A stretch of DNA of 64,000 nucleotides from Calditrichia bacterium (lineage in GTDB: Bacteria > Calditrichota > Calditrichia > RBG-13-44-9 > J075): the NCBI GenBank assembly GCA_028284445.1, contig JANQRS010000029.1:186001-250000 (forward strand). Direction: 5' to 3'. Positions 18,390-27,832 of this stretch are shown piece by piece (positions within the stretch are counted from its first letter, which is position 1; each line of letters starts with the position of its first letter). The position numbers and the translations under genes are program-made. The notes below the pieces were generated by a model. That model was given only the letters and a program-made list of their open reading frames with translations. It was not told the DNA's origin and searched no databases.

Positions 18390-20386
18390 CTCTCGCGATT
18401 CTAGGTCTCGCGGTTTTTGCTTTTACGGCTGCTGTTTTACGACAAGTGCGTCAACGGGAGAGGGCTGTTCAGCAGGAGAAGCTGGATTCCATTCGTGAAC
18501 ATGAGCAGAAATACGATGAACTGCTCAATACCATCTCGGATATCGTTTTCTCGCATACGCTGGAAGGGGATGTCCTGCACGTTAACGAGGCAGCTTTTCG
18601 AACATTAGGGTTTACTACCGAAGAGCTTGTTGGGCATAATCTCCGTGATCTCGCACCATCAGAGAAGGAAGATCGGGTTGAGGGCTATCTTGCAACGATA
18701 AAGGAACGTATGGAGTTTGCAGGAGCGCGGACAATCATTGACAAGTCCGGAAACCCGCATGTGCTTGAATTTCGCAATCGGGTCGTCCTTAGTGAAGACC
18801 GCGTTCCGATTGTCCAGGGAATTGCCCGGGATGTGACTGAAGAGCGCATGGCCACTGAAGCGCTTAGCCGTAGTGAAGAGCGCTATCGGCGCTTTTTTGA
18901 AGAGGATTTGACCGGGGATTTTATTGTAGACGGCAATCAGCGCATTATTGCCTGTAACCCCGCTTTTGCCGATATCTTCGGTTTTGAAAGCGTGGCAGAT
19001 GCCATTGGAGAATCATTTGCCTCCCTATTTGATGATCCGCAAAGCTATCACCATTTTATGAAGGCACTCACTGCACGGAAAAAGCTGGAAAATTTTGAGT
19101 CCCGGATGCGCCGTCGCGATGGATCTGCGCTGTATGTCATTGAGAATGTCAGCGCAAAGCTGGATGATGATGGTAATGTTCATGAACTTCGTGGCTATAT
19201 TTTTGACAATACCGACAGAAAGTTGTTGGAAGATCGCGTGCTGCAAATGCAGAAAATGGAAAGCGTTGAGACCCTGGCTGGCGGCATCGCGCACGATTTC
19301 AACAACATTTTGGGGATCATACTTGGGCATGTCGCGCTGATTGAAGAAGACCGTGAAGCGTCGCCAGAGCAAAACATCGAGCGTTTTAGCACCGTTCACG
19401 AAGCCATTGATCGTGGGACCAACCTGGTGAATCAAATTCTGACATTTGCCAAACGTATGGATGCTGAATTTGGTCCTGTACATATTTCATCCCTGGTCCG
19501 TGAACTTGGCAAAATGCTTCAGGAAACATTTCCGGAAGCTGTTAAATTAAATCTCAATCTCGAAGAGGATTTGCCTTTTATCCAGGGTGATCCGCATCAG
19601 CTTCATCGTGCCCTTTTGAATCTCTCCTTAAATGCCCGGGATGCCATTGCCGAAAGCGGAGAAATAACCATCTCTGCCGCGAAGGTGCAGCATAGCGCGC
19701 TTAAGAAGCGTTTGCCTGATATCCCCCCGGACGACTATGTGGAAATATGTGTCTCTGATAATGGCGAAGGCATGGATGAAGAAACGCTCAAGCGTCTCTA
19801 CGAGCCATTTTTTACCACTAAGTTACACGGGCAGGGAACCGGACTAGGACTCTCGGTGGTGTACGGCATTGTAATGGGGCATGATGGCCAAATCCATGTC
19901 GAAAGTAAGCGAGGAAAAGGCACCACGTTTTTCCTCTATTTTCCGGCTCTAAAGGATGTAGCCCCCGCTGAAAAAGTCGTCGATCACCCTCGTCCCAATA
20001 TGAAAGGCAGCGAGACTGTGCTGATTGTCGAGGATGAGCATTCTTTAGTCAACCTCCTCAGCCAGGTATTCAAGCGGAATGGCTACGAAATTCTGGTTGC
20101 CCGTGATGGGGAAGAGGCGGTTGAAGTGTATCGCAATCATCAGAATGAAATTGACCTGGTATTTACGGATGCGGGCCTGCCGAAAATGAATGGTTACGAA
20201 GTGTTCTGGGCCATTTATGAAATGAATCCCGATGTAAATTTTGTTTTCGCCAGCGGATATTTTGATCCTGAAGAAAAGGAGCGCCTGCAAAAATCCGGCA
20301 TGCATGCCTTTATACAAAAGCCTTACTCTCCGGTAGATGTTGTTGGAGAAATACGTGAAATTTTGAATGATGTCGTAAAAAATTGA
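18350..20386 (+). CDS. Membrane-anchored hybrid histidine kinase (TM, 2 PAS, HK, REC)
   Basis: This 678-residue kinase has one N-terminal membrane helix (about residues 10-32) and a short coiled coil, then two PAS domains (about 50-175 and 178-300). His315 in GGIAHDFNN is the phospho-acceptor. The HATPase shows NLSLNARDAI, DNGEGM and GTGLGLSVVYG, and the C-terminal receiver has Asp607 in VFTDAGLPKMNGYE. The GTG start at 18350 has CAGAGG 6 nt upstream and lies within the 7TM gene. Kinase and 7TM protein probably act together at the membrane. The phosphate would pass to its own receiver and on to an unknown target. Confidence 0.93.
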   Translation: MSNTTPDFFISYLALAILGLAVFAFTAAVLRQVRQRERAVQQEKLDSIREHEQKYDELLNTISDIVFSHTLEGDVLHVNEAAFRTLGFTTEELVGHNLRDLAPSEKEDRVEGYLATIKERMEFAGARTIIDKSGNPHVLEFRNRVVLSEDRVPIVQGIARDVTEERMATEALSRSEERYRRFFEEDLTGDFIVDGNQRIIACNPAFADIFGFESVADAIGESFASLFDDPQSYHHFMKALTARKKLENFESRMRRRDGSALYVIENVSAKLDDDGNVHELRGYIFDNTDRKLLEDRVLQMQKMESVETLAGGIAHDFNNILGIILGHVALIEEDREASPEQNIERFSTVHEAIDRGTNLVNQILTFAKRMDAEFGPVHISSLVRELGKMLQETFPEAVKLNLNLEEDLPFIQGDPHQLHRALLNLSLNARDAIAESGEITISAAKVQHSALKKRLPDIPPDDYVEICVSDNGEGMDEETLKRLYEPFFTTKLHGQGTGLGLSVVYGIVMGHDGQIHVESKRGKGTTFFLYFPALKDVAPAEKVVDHPRPNMKGSETVLIVEDEHSLVNLLSQVFKRNGYEILVARDGEEAVEVYRNHQNEIDLVFTDAGLPKMNGYEVFWAIYEMNPDVNFVFASGYFDPEEKERLQKSGMHAFIQKPYSPVDVVGEIREILNDVVKN

Positions 20387-20452
20387 TCCTTGAACGTGTT
20401 TTGTAGCAAGTACTTTTAAATTTGCTACTTATATTATGTTTAGCAGCTCAAA

Positions 20453-23400
20453 ATGTGCTGTTGGTATTGTGCTCATATGATTCGAGAAAGTCCGCTCATG
20501 CCTTCCAGGATAATTAAGCATCCTACTCATGAAGATTCCCAGGGGATAAAACCACGGGGAGTAGAACAAAATCTTGATAAAAGCCTGCACGTATTCAAGA
20601 CCATATTCGCAAATTGCAGCGAAGCAATTGTTATTCTTGATCCCTACGAAAGTTGTATCCTTACCTTAAATGATCATGCCTGCCGTCTCCTCGGTTTTGA
20701 CCCGGACACGGCGTTCTCTGTCAATTTTGCTGCCATCCCATCTGACCAGGAACAAGCCTTTCGCCAACTTTTCGAGCAAGTGCAAAACGATGGGGAAGGA
20801 CGAAGCAACAAACTTTTCCTGGAAACAGTTGAGGGCGAACGCCTCTCTGTAGAAATGTCAGCGTGGGCTATTGAGATAGAGCGGCAAGTCTATCTACTGG
20901 CATTTGTCCGTGAAAATGTATTCCGCAATCGCACGGAAAAAGCACTCTGGGAATCAGAGCAGCGTTTTGGAACTTTGATCAACAATATGCAGGAAGGCGT
21001 AATGATCGTGGACAACAGTGATGTTGTTCAGTTTGCCAATCGCCGGATTTTTGAAATGCTTGGCTATACCGAAGGTGACCTGATTGGCAAAGTTGGTTAT
21101 GAGTTGCTTTTCACTGAAAGCGGTCGGGAGACCATTCGCGAGAAGAATCGTTTGCGTACTCAAAAGATTGCTGATCAATATGAAATCGAAATGCGCCGCA
21201 AGGGTGGCGAGCCAATTTGGGTAAAGATCAGCGGTGTGCCGATTATCGATTCATCCGGGCGAGTAAAGGGATCTTTTGGTATTATTACCGACATTACCGA
21301 GAGCAAGCGTTCTGAGGAAGCGCTTCGTGAAGCACATGCCGAGCTGGAGTTGCGGGTCAAGGAACGAACAGCAGAGCTCCTGAACTCGAATGATTCTTTA
21401 AAACGGCAAATTGCAGAAAAGAATTTACTGGAAGAAGAACGCCAGAAGTTTGTCTCACTTGTAGAAAATAGCAATGATGTGATTTTGATGGCTTTGCCAG
21501 ATGGCCATCTGATCTATGCGAATGAAGCTGCTCATGAAATCCTCAAGATTGACAAAGATGATGATATCTCGACCAAGCGTATCTCAGATTTTCACCCGCC
21601 CGATTTAAAGGGCTTTATCTATGAAACACTGATTCCGACAGTTATTAATGAAGGCATGTGGACCGGCGAAATTCCCTTGCTGAACTTGCTGGAAAATCGC
21701 TTGCGGCCCACGTTGATAAATGCTTTTACTGTTCGACATCCCAAAACCGGATCCTTGATTGCTGTTGCGACCATTTACCGGGATATCACGGAGCGTAAAC
21801 AGACAGAAGAAGCATTGCAGCGCACCAAAGACGGCCTGGAAGTGCGTGTTGACGAACGAACGGCAGAACTGACCAAGGCCAATCGAATTCTACGTCACCA
21901 GATACTGGAACGGGAACGTGCGGAAGAGCAGCTCCATGATAGTGAAAATCGCTACCGCATGCTCTTTAATAGTGGCAATGATGCCATTTTTGTTCATCAT
22001 CTCAATGATAAATATGAGGTTATGGACTTCATCGAGGTCAATGATGTTGCCTGTCAGAAACTGGGCTATAGCCGCAAGGAACTTCTGAAGCTTTCTCCGC
22101 GCTCGATCTCTGTTCAGCTGGATGGCATTTTGCTCGATGAACAGATTAACCGATTGATTCGCGATAAGCATATCATCTATGAAGATGAATTTATGACCAA
22201 AACCGGGATTCGGACACCGGTAGAAATCAGCGCTCATCTGTTTGAATTGAATGATCGCTTGACGATAATGTCAATTGCCCGTGATACGACCGCTCGTAAG
22301 CGCGCAGAAAACCAAATTCGTGAGCAGGCAGCACTCTTGGACAAAGCCCAGGACGCCATCCTGGTGTGTGACCTCAATGATCACATTATTTATTGGAACA
22401 AGAGTGCTGAACGCCTCTATGGCTGGAAAACAGAAGAAGCGATTGGCAACAATGTTTACGACATGCTCTTTCATAGCAATACCCAGCAGTTTATTGCTGC
22501 TCGTCGCACCGTACTCAATGAGTATGAGTGGCAGGGCGAACTGCGCCAGGTAACCAAGGAAGGTCGCAGCATTGTCGTAGAAAGCCGTTGGACCCTCGTC
22601 CATGATAATAAGGATGAAGCGAAGTCCATCCTGGTTGTCAATACTGATATCACCGAAAAGAAGAAAATTGAAGCGCAGTTTTTGCGAGCGCAGCGGATGG
22701 AAAGTATTGGTGCACTGGCCGGCGGTATTGCGCATGACCTCAATAATGTGCTGGCGCCGATTCTGACCGCTGTCCAAATTCTCGAAGTACGTTTTACTGA
22801 CGAGAAAAGCCAGCGGATTCTGCAAACAGTGGAGTCGAACGTTAAGCGCGGCGCTGATATGGTCAAGCAAATCCTTACTTTCGCTCGCGGTGTGGAAGGG
22901 GAACGGATTCCAATCCAGTTGCCGCATCTTATTGTCGATCTGGAAAAGATCGTTCTTGAAACCTTTCCAAAGTCAATTCATATCAAGGTAGATGTAAAGC
23001 CGGGATTATGGACAGTGGCGGGTGACCCAACTCAGCTTCACCAGGTATTGTTGAATCTTTGCGTAAATGCACGTGATGCGATGCCGCAGGGTGGAAACTT
23101 GCTGGTTCAGGCAGAGAATGTGGTGCTCGATGAAGCTTTTGTGCGCAGTCATCTCGAAGCGAAAGTCGGCAGCTATGTGCGCATAAAAGTGGTTGATTCC
23201 GGTATTGGCATCAGTGATGACATCATCACCAAGATTTTTGAGCCGTTCTTCACGACCAAGGCGCCCGGCAAGGGAACCGGGTTAGGGTTGTCGACTGTGA
23301 TCGCGATTGTGAAAAGTCATGGCGGCTTCATCAATGTTTCCAGCGATGAGGTTCACGGTACTGTTTTTGATGTATACGTACCGGCTGAGGCAGATTTGGA

Positions 23401-23815
23401 ACCGGTTGAATATGAGCCGGAAGAACCAGCGGTGACCAATGGCAATGGCGAACTGATCCTGATTGTTGATGACGAAACCTCTATTCTGGAAATTACCCGC
23501 GAAACCCTGGAAACCTATGGATATTCAGTAATGATTGCCCGGGATGGTGCCGAAGCCGTTGGTATGTATGCGCAGTATAAGAACGATATCCAGGTTGTGA
23601 TCACTGATATGATGATGCCGGTAATGGACGGCGGCGCTACCATTGACGCGATTCGTAAAATCAAAAACAATGTCAAGATTATCGCATCAAGTGGATTTAT
23701 GGAAGATGCGAAAGTGAGTGAAATGGTAGGTAAGGAAGCCGACGCTTTTCTACACAAGCCATATACTGCAGAAAAATTGTTGGATGTCATCCGAACAGTG
23801 CTATCTGCAAACTAG
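20453..23815 (+). CDS. Multi-PAS hybrid histidine kinase
   Basis: This is a cytoplasmic sensor kinase of up to 1120 residues. Five PAS-type domains can be placed at about 48-160 (degenerate), 165-285, 330-450, 495-620 and 622-745; coiled coils with a VxERTAEL motif join PAS2-PAS3 and PAS3-PAS4. His761 in GGIAHDLNN is the phospho-acceptor, the HATPase has NLCVNARDAM, DSGIGI and GTGLGLSTVIA, and the receiver has Asp1052 in VITDMMMPVMDGG. The start is uncertain: ATG 20453 is the first possible codon, ATG 20477 and ATG 20498 follow, and only 20498 has even a weak SD (GAGAAAG). No membrane segment is seen. It converges with the CheY-like gene, with 5 bp between stops. Confidence 0.92.
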   Translation: MCCWYCAHMIRESPLMPSRIIKHPTHEDSQGIKPRGVEQNLDKSLHVFKTIFANCSEAIVILDPYESCILTLNDHACRLLGFDPDTAFSVNFAAIPSDQEQAFRQLFEQVQNDGEGRSNKLFLETVEGERLSVEMSAWAIEIERQVYLLAFVRENVFRNRTEKALWESEQRFGTLINNMQEGVMIVDNSDVVQFANRRIFEMLGYTEGDLIGKVGYELLFTESGRETIREKNRLRTQKIADQYEIEMRRKGGEPIWVKISGVPIIDSSGRVKGSFGIITDITESKRSEEALREAHAELELRVKERTAELLNSNDSLKRQIAEKNLLEEERQKFVSLVENSNDVILMALPDGHLIYANEAAHEILKIDKDDDISTKRISDFHPPDLKGFIYETLIPTVINEGMWTGEIPLLNLLENRLRPTLINAFTVRHPKTGSLIAVATIYRDITERKQTEEALQRTKDGLEVRVDERTAELTKANRILRHQILERERAEEQLHDSENRYRMLFNSGNDAIFVHHLNDKYEVMDFIEVNDVACQKLGYSRKELLKLSPRSISVQLDGILLDEQINRLIRDKHIIYEDEFMTKTGIRTPVEISAHLFELNDRLTIMSIARDTTARKRAENQIREQAALLDKAQDAILVCDLNDHIIYWNKSAERLYGWKTEEAIGNNVYDMLFHSNTQQFIAARRTVLNEYEWQGELRQVTKEGRSIVVESRWTLVHDNKDEAKSILVVNTDITEKKKIEAQFLRAQRMESIGALAGGIAHDLNNVLAPILTAVQILEVRFTDEKSQRILQTVESNVKRGADMVKQILTFARGVEGERIPIQLPHLIVDLEKIVLETFPKSIHIKVDVKPGLWTVAGDPTQLHQVLLNLCVNARDAMPQGGNLLVQAENVVLDEAFVRSHLEAKVGSYVRIKVVDSGIGISDDIITKIFEPFFTTKAPGKGTGLGLSTVIAIVKSHGGFINVSSDEVHGTVFDVYVPAEADLEPVEYEPEEPAVTNGNGELILIVDDETSILEITRETLETYGYSVMIARDGAEAVGMYAQYKNDIQVVITDMMMPVMDGGATIDAIRKIKNNVKIIASSGFMEDAKVSEMVGKEADAFLHKPYTAEKLLDVIRTVLSAN

Positions 23816-23820
23816 GCCGG

Positions 23821-24201
23821 TCAGGAAATCCAGTTCTGATCAATCAGAGAATACACCTGCCCTGAAATCATTTCACGATCAAAGGGCTTCACGACGTACG
23901 CATTTGCGCCCACCTGATAACCGTATTCAATATCCTGTTCATGACCCAAGGAAGATAGAATCACGATTGGAACGTCCTCATAGGCCGGATTGGATCGCAG
24001 CTCCTCTATCAGCTGATAGCCATTCAAGTTGGGCATATTTATATCGGTGACAATTAGATCGAAATGCTGTTCGCGGCTACGTTCCAGGGCATCCGCGCCA
24101 TCCTGTGCCTGGACAATTTCCAGCTCCTCTCGCTCAAGGTATACTTCAACCAGGTTGCGGATGGATTCAGAGTCGTCGACAATTAATACTGTCTTTTGCA
24201 T
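23821..24201 (-). CDS. CheY-like single-domain response regulator
   Basis: This 126-residue stand-alone receiver begins MQKTVLIVDDSES. The acidic pair is Asp9-Asp10, the phospho-acceptor is Asp53 in IVTDINMPNLNGY, the switch Ser is in VILSSLG, and Lys is in VVKPFD. It has no output domain, so it probably relays phosphate or binds a partner. ATG 24201 is preferred over the TTG 15 nt earlier because GGGG sits 8 nt upstream. It converges tail to tail with the five-PAS kinase and follows the HEAT-repeat gene on the same strand, so either may be its functional partner. Confidence 0.92.
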   Translation of the reverse strand: MQKTVLIVDDSESIRNLVEVYLEREELEIVQAQDGADALERSREQHFDLIVTDINMPNLNGYQLIEELRSNPAYEDVPIVILSSLGHEQDIEYGYQVGANAYVVKPFDREMISGQVYSLIDQNWIS

Positions 24202-24396
24202 GCTTTTACCCCACAAGTAAAGCGTGTAGTTGTCGTTGTTGCCAGCGGTGTTTTGTCAGAGAATGTCGAACAAGCGAATAGGAATATCAGGCTTCAATAT
24301 GGCACTTTAGCTATACACCCATCATCGGCGGTACTAGCAGCGTCTTAAATAAAAAAAATAAAAAAAAGAGATGTGTGTCAATTTTGACGCTGTGGA

Positions 24397-25680
24397 TCAA
24401 TTGTCATCTACGGTTGATCCGGGATTAGTAACCCGCGCAACCGGGGGGCGAACTGGTACAATATCGTCATCCATTGCCAACTGTACGATTTCGATTGCAC
24501 CCGGTAAATCGTAGCCCGTAAATGTTTGCATTGTATTGAGTTTACTATTCGGGTCTAGGGTAGCAAACTGTGTCAGAATATAGTCACCGGCGGTGCGGAT
24601 CAGTGCCATTTCGTCCCTGTTCAATTGCGTGGTGCTGGAGTCTGCCACCATGCTGAGCAGAAATTGCAGACCATGAGCCACAGGAATTGCTTTATCTGTC
24701 AGTTTCCTTATGATAATCGGAATACTCGATAATCCATGTGATGTGAGAATTTGATAAATAATTTCATCGGCGATTGATGATTTACCGATTTTCCCAGTCA
24801 ATTCTTCGAGGACTGTTTTGTCTGTGAATCTCGCCAGCGCCTTGACGGCGGCCAGAAGTGCCCCGGGTTCATTGCTGTCCAGCAATTCCAGGAACGATTC
24901 GCGTAGCTGCTGAGGCAGGACGAAATTCTCCTGAGGGTTGGTGGTGATAATGTCGGATATGGCCATGAGGATGTCGCTTTTATGTGGCCCGGCTGGATCA
25001 GTTGATTTGAAAATCAGCTGCGGAAGTGCAGAGAAATCACGCATACGGGCCAGTGCGCGTGCTGCTTCCAACTGTAAGTCGAGATCCGGACCATCTAAAA
25101 TGTCTCTGAAGAGTAGTGTATTTTCATCGGATATAAAGTTTGCCAAAAAACGAATACATTCCCATCTACATAAGTTGCGGCCAAAGCAATGACGGACCAG
25201 CGCCTGGTATTGAGCGGCGCCACGGCGGCTCAAGGCATTAATGGCTGAAGCCATTACCGGTTCATTGGTTCCATTGAGTTGTGCAGCGATAACCTCAAGG
25301 GCATCGTCGTGATCTATTTTTGACAAAAGATAAACAAGGCGGATTTTGCTGCTGGTAGGCATGCCGCTATTTAACTGCTGAGAAATAATAGAGATCCCGT
25401 CTTTGCCCTGCTCCATCAGGTAGGATTCGGCAAAAAAACGTGTCATGGAATCCCTGTACTCCAGGTAGGAGATCATTTTTATGATCCGGCGTTCCAGGGG
25501 GATTTCATCAAAGCGGACGAGCGCCAGCCTGCGAATTTCCTGGTCATCATCAGTCAGGAGGCGAACAATATCTTCGACATAAAGCTCGGCCAGGTCTTCT
25601 TCAATCCTGGCAAGTGCGTTCAAACGCTTTGCCGGATCAATGCTGCCAAGGCCAGTTGCTATGTCAATTTCCCTTTTGAT
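24397..25680 (-). CDS. HEAT-repeat protein
   Basis: This alpha-solenoid of 408-427 residues is built of HEAT/armadillo-type repeats (for example PVMASAINALSRRG, LQLEAARALARM, GALLAAVKALARF, each followed by an LxxL helix). It has no signal peptide and no catalytic motif, so it is probably a scaffold or a kinase/regulator partner. The only canonical in-frame start is TTG 25623, which has a poor SD. The frame stays open upstream to a TGA, and AAGGAG lies 6 nt before an ATC at 25680, giving an N-terminus of 19 more residues (KREIDIATGLGSIDPAKR). I show the longer form and treat the start as unresolved. Confidence 0.8.
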   Translation of the reverse strand: MKREIDIATGLGSIDPAKRLNALARIEEDLAELYVEDIVRLLTDDDQEIRRLALVRFDEIPLERRIIKMISYLEYRDSMTRFFAESYLMEQGKDGISIISQQLNSGMPTSSKIRLVYLLSKIDHDDALEVIAAQLNGTNEPVMASAINALSRRGAAQYQALVRHCFGRNLCRWECIRFLANFISDENTLLFRDILDGPDLDLQLEAARALARMRDFSALPQLIFKSTDPAGPHKSDILMAISDIITTNPQENFVLPQQLRESFLELLDSNEPGALLAAVKALARFTDKTVLEELTGKIGKSSIADEIIYQILTSHGLSSIPIIIRKLTDKAIPVAHGLQFLLSMVADSSTTQLNRDEMALIRTAGDYILTQFATLDPNSKLNTMQTFTGYDLPGAIEIVQLAMDDDIVPVRPPVARVTNPGSTVDDN

Positions 25681-25914
25681 ACTGCACTCCTTTTCTCTTC
25701 CTTCTCATTGAATGGTCGGTTTTCGGTGATCTGACTTGAAGGAATGGACTTATAATTTGCTTATGGTTATTGCTGTTGCAAAGCACTGCGTCGCAAAAAT
25801 CACAAAAATTCTTTTGTGGCGAGCATTTCTTTTCTAAGTTTGGACGCAAAACTGTAGGGTATGCCGTCGCTTTAAGCTAACGGTGATGTTCAGAACAAAT
25901 GAAAGACAGACTAC

Positions 25915-26649
25915 ATGGACTTAAAGAATAAAGTTGTGCTGATTACCGGCAGTGCGATTCGTGTCGGCAAGGCAACGGCAATGCTTGTGGCTTCGCGGGG
26001 TGCTCGCGTGGTTATCCATTATCGCTCAAACAAGGAGCAAGCAGAAGCAACGGCAGCGGAAGTTGCAGAAATCGGTTCAACGCCACTTGTCGTTCAGGGT
26101 GATATCTCTCGTGCAGAGGCTTGGCAGAAGATGCGCGACGTGATCCTGACAGAATTTGGCCGGATCGATGTCCTGGTTAATAACGCTGCGATTTTCTATA
26201 AAACGCCTTTTTTACAATCCAGTGAGGCGGAATGGGATGACTTCATGAACGTCAACCTGAAAGGGGTCTATTTGGGGTGCCGGACGATGGGGGAAGTAAT
26301 GGTTAAGCAGGGCAGCGGAAAGATCGTCAATATTGCAGATGTTGCTGCGGAACGGGTGTGGCCTTCATATATTCCTTATTGCGTGTCCAAAGCCGGCGTC
26401 ATTGCCCTGACACGGGGACTATCGAAAGCACTTGCGCCGCAAGTAACGGTAAATGCCGTTTGTCCGGGAACGGTTTTACTGGCAGATGAGTATGATGCAG
26501 AAGAAGAGCAAATGCTTATCGACAAGACGCCACTTCAGCGCGTTGGCACGGCGGAGGATATTGCCAAAACCGTAACGTTTTTGCTGGAGGGCAGTGATTT
26601 CATCACCGGTGCGACAATTAACGTTGATGGCGGCCGTTCGCTCAATTAA
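25915..26649 (+). CDS. SDR oxidoreductase, pteridine-reductase-like
   Basis: This 244-residue Rossmann reductase has TGSAIRVG at residues 11-18, NNAA at 89-92 and catalytic Tyr155/Lys159 in YCVSK. The usual catalytic serine is replaced by Asp142 (VNIADVAAER), as in FolM and trypanosomatid PTR1, which reduce pterins or dihydrofolate. The arginine after TGSAI is also a PTR1-like cofactor feature that favours NADPH. A general FabG-like role remains possible. The gene starts at ATG 25915, diverges from the HEAT-repeat gene, and may link to the folB/folK genes by function. Confidence 0.88.
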   Translation: MDLKNKVVLITGSAIRVGKATAMLVASRGARVVIHYRSNKEQAEATAAEVAEIGSTPLVVQGDISRAEAWQKMRDVILTEFGRIDVLVNNAAIFYKTPFLQSSEAEWDDFMNVNLKGVYLGCRTMGEVMVKQGSGKIVNIADVAAERVWPSYIPYCVSKAGVIALTRGLSKALAPQVTVNAVCPGTVLLADEYDAEEEQMLIDKTPLQRVGTAEDIAKTVTFLLEGSDFITGATINVDGGRSLN

Positions 26650-26765
26650 GATGGGTATTACCAGCTGATCCGCAATAGCGAATAACACCGTTCGAAAAAA
26701 GAAAAGGTGTTGAAATATTGATTGGGTTGTAATACATTCTCACGTAACGACTTAGAGGCTATTAT

Positions 26766-27806
26766 ATGGTTCAAGCCATTGAATGGAAGAGCGACCATGT
26801 AAAGATCATTGATCAAACCGAATTACCTATCCGGACCGTCTACTCCGAAATCACCACCATTGAACAAATTTTTGAAGCAATACAAAAATTACGGGTACGC
26901 GGGGCGCCGCTAATTGGAATATCAGCGGCATATGGGTTATATCTCGGTATGCGAGATGTTCAAGCAGCCTCACCAGATGATTTTTTTGTGGAATTGGATA
27001 AGAAAATTGACTACTTATCCAAATCACGGCCTACGGCAGTGAACCTGTTTTGGGCGCTTCAGCGAATTAAGGATCAATTACAGGCTGTAACTGATCAGTC
27101 GACCAACGACTTGAAAGAGCGTCTGCTCCGCCTGGCAATTGAATTACATGAAGATGATTTCCAGCGCTGTAAGCAAATGGGGGAACATGGTCTGGAAGTA
27201 ATTCCGGACGGCGCACGTATTCTGACGCATTGTAATACCGGGGCATTAGCAACCGGCGGTATCGGTACTGCGTTAGGCGTCATTTATACGGCGCATCAGG
27301 CGGGTAAAAATATTACGGTTTATGCTGATGAAACCCGTCCTCTCCTCCAGGGTGCCCGCCTGACAATGTGGGAATTGATGCAGGCAGGGATTCCATCCAA
27401 GTTATTATGCGATAATATGGCTGCTTCCCTGATGCAGCAAAAAATGGTTGATTTGGTTATTCTTGGTTCGGACCGGATTGCAGCCAATGGCGCGGTTGCA
27501 AACAAGATCGGGACCTATGGCGTAGCAATACTGGCCAAACATCATAATGTGCCCTTTTATGTGGCGGCCCCATTATCAACGGTCGATCTGGATGCAGCAA
27601 GCGGCGACGATATTCCTATTGAAAATCGTGCCAGCCACGAAGTGAGTAAAGTATTTCAGCAATGCCAGATAGCTCCGGATGATGCTGATTGCTGGAATCC
27701 GGCATTTGATGTCACACCGCCGGATCTGGTTACCGGTATCATTACCGAAAAGGGGATTCTTTATCCGCCTTATACTGAAAACATTCGCAATGCATTTGAC
27801 AAATAA
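26766..27806 (+). CDS. mtnA: S-methyl-5-thioribose-1-phosphate isomerase
   Basis: This 346-residue MtnA of the methionine salvage pathway isomerises methylthioribose-1-phosphate to methylthioribulose-1-phosphate. Family hallmarks are KLRVRGAPLIGISAAYGL near the N-terminus, the catalytic Cys in THCNTGALATGGIGTALG, the catalytic Asp in LGSDRIAANGAVANKIGTY and DVTPPDLVTGIITEKG at the end. The length is typical. The TPR lipoprotein gene follows after 26 bp, but no other salvage gene is nearby. Confidence 0.96.
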   Translation: MVQAIEWKSDHVKIIDQTELPIRTVYSEITTIEQIFEAIQKLRVRGAPLIGISAAYGLYLGMRDVQAASPDDFFVELDKKIDYLSKSRPTAVNLFWALQRIKDQLQAVTDQSTNDLKERLLRLAIELHEDDFQRCKQMGEHGLEVIPDGARILTHCNTGALATGGIGTALGVIYTAHQAGKNITVYADETRPLLQGARLTMWELMQAGIPSKLLCDNMAASLMQQKMVDLVILGSDRIAANGAVANKIGTYGVAILAKHHNVPFYVAAPLSTVDLDAASGDDIPIENRASHEVSKVFQQCQIAPDDADCWNPAFDVTPPDLVTGIITEKGILYPPYTENIRNAFDK

Positions 27807-27832
27807 AACCCATTAATGACAAGGAGTAAACT

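Noticed and set aside
24338..24392. 7-bp inverted arms (CAGCGTC/GACGCTG) around an A-rich tract after the HEAT-repeat gene
   Set aside because: Arms are short and 41 bp apart; a chance match is likely, and the T tract on the minus strand has no stable hairpin directly before it.
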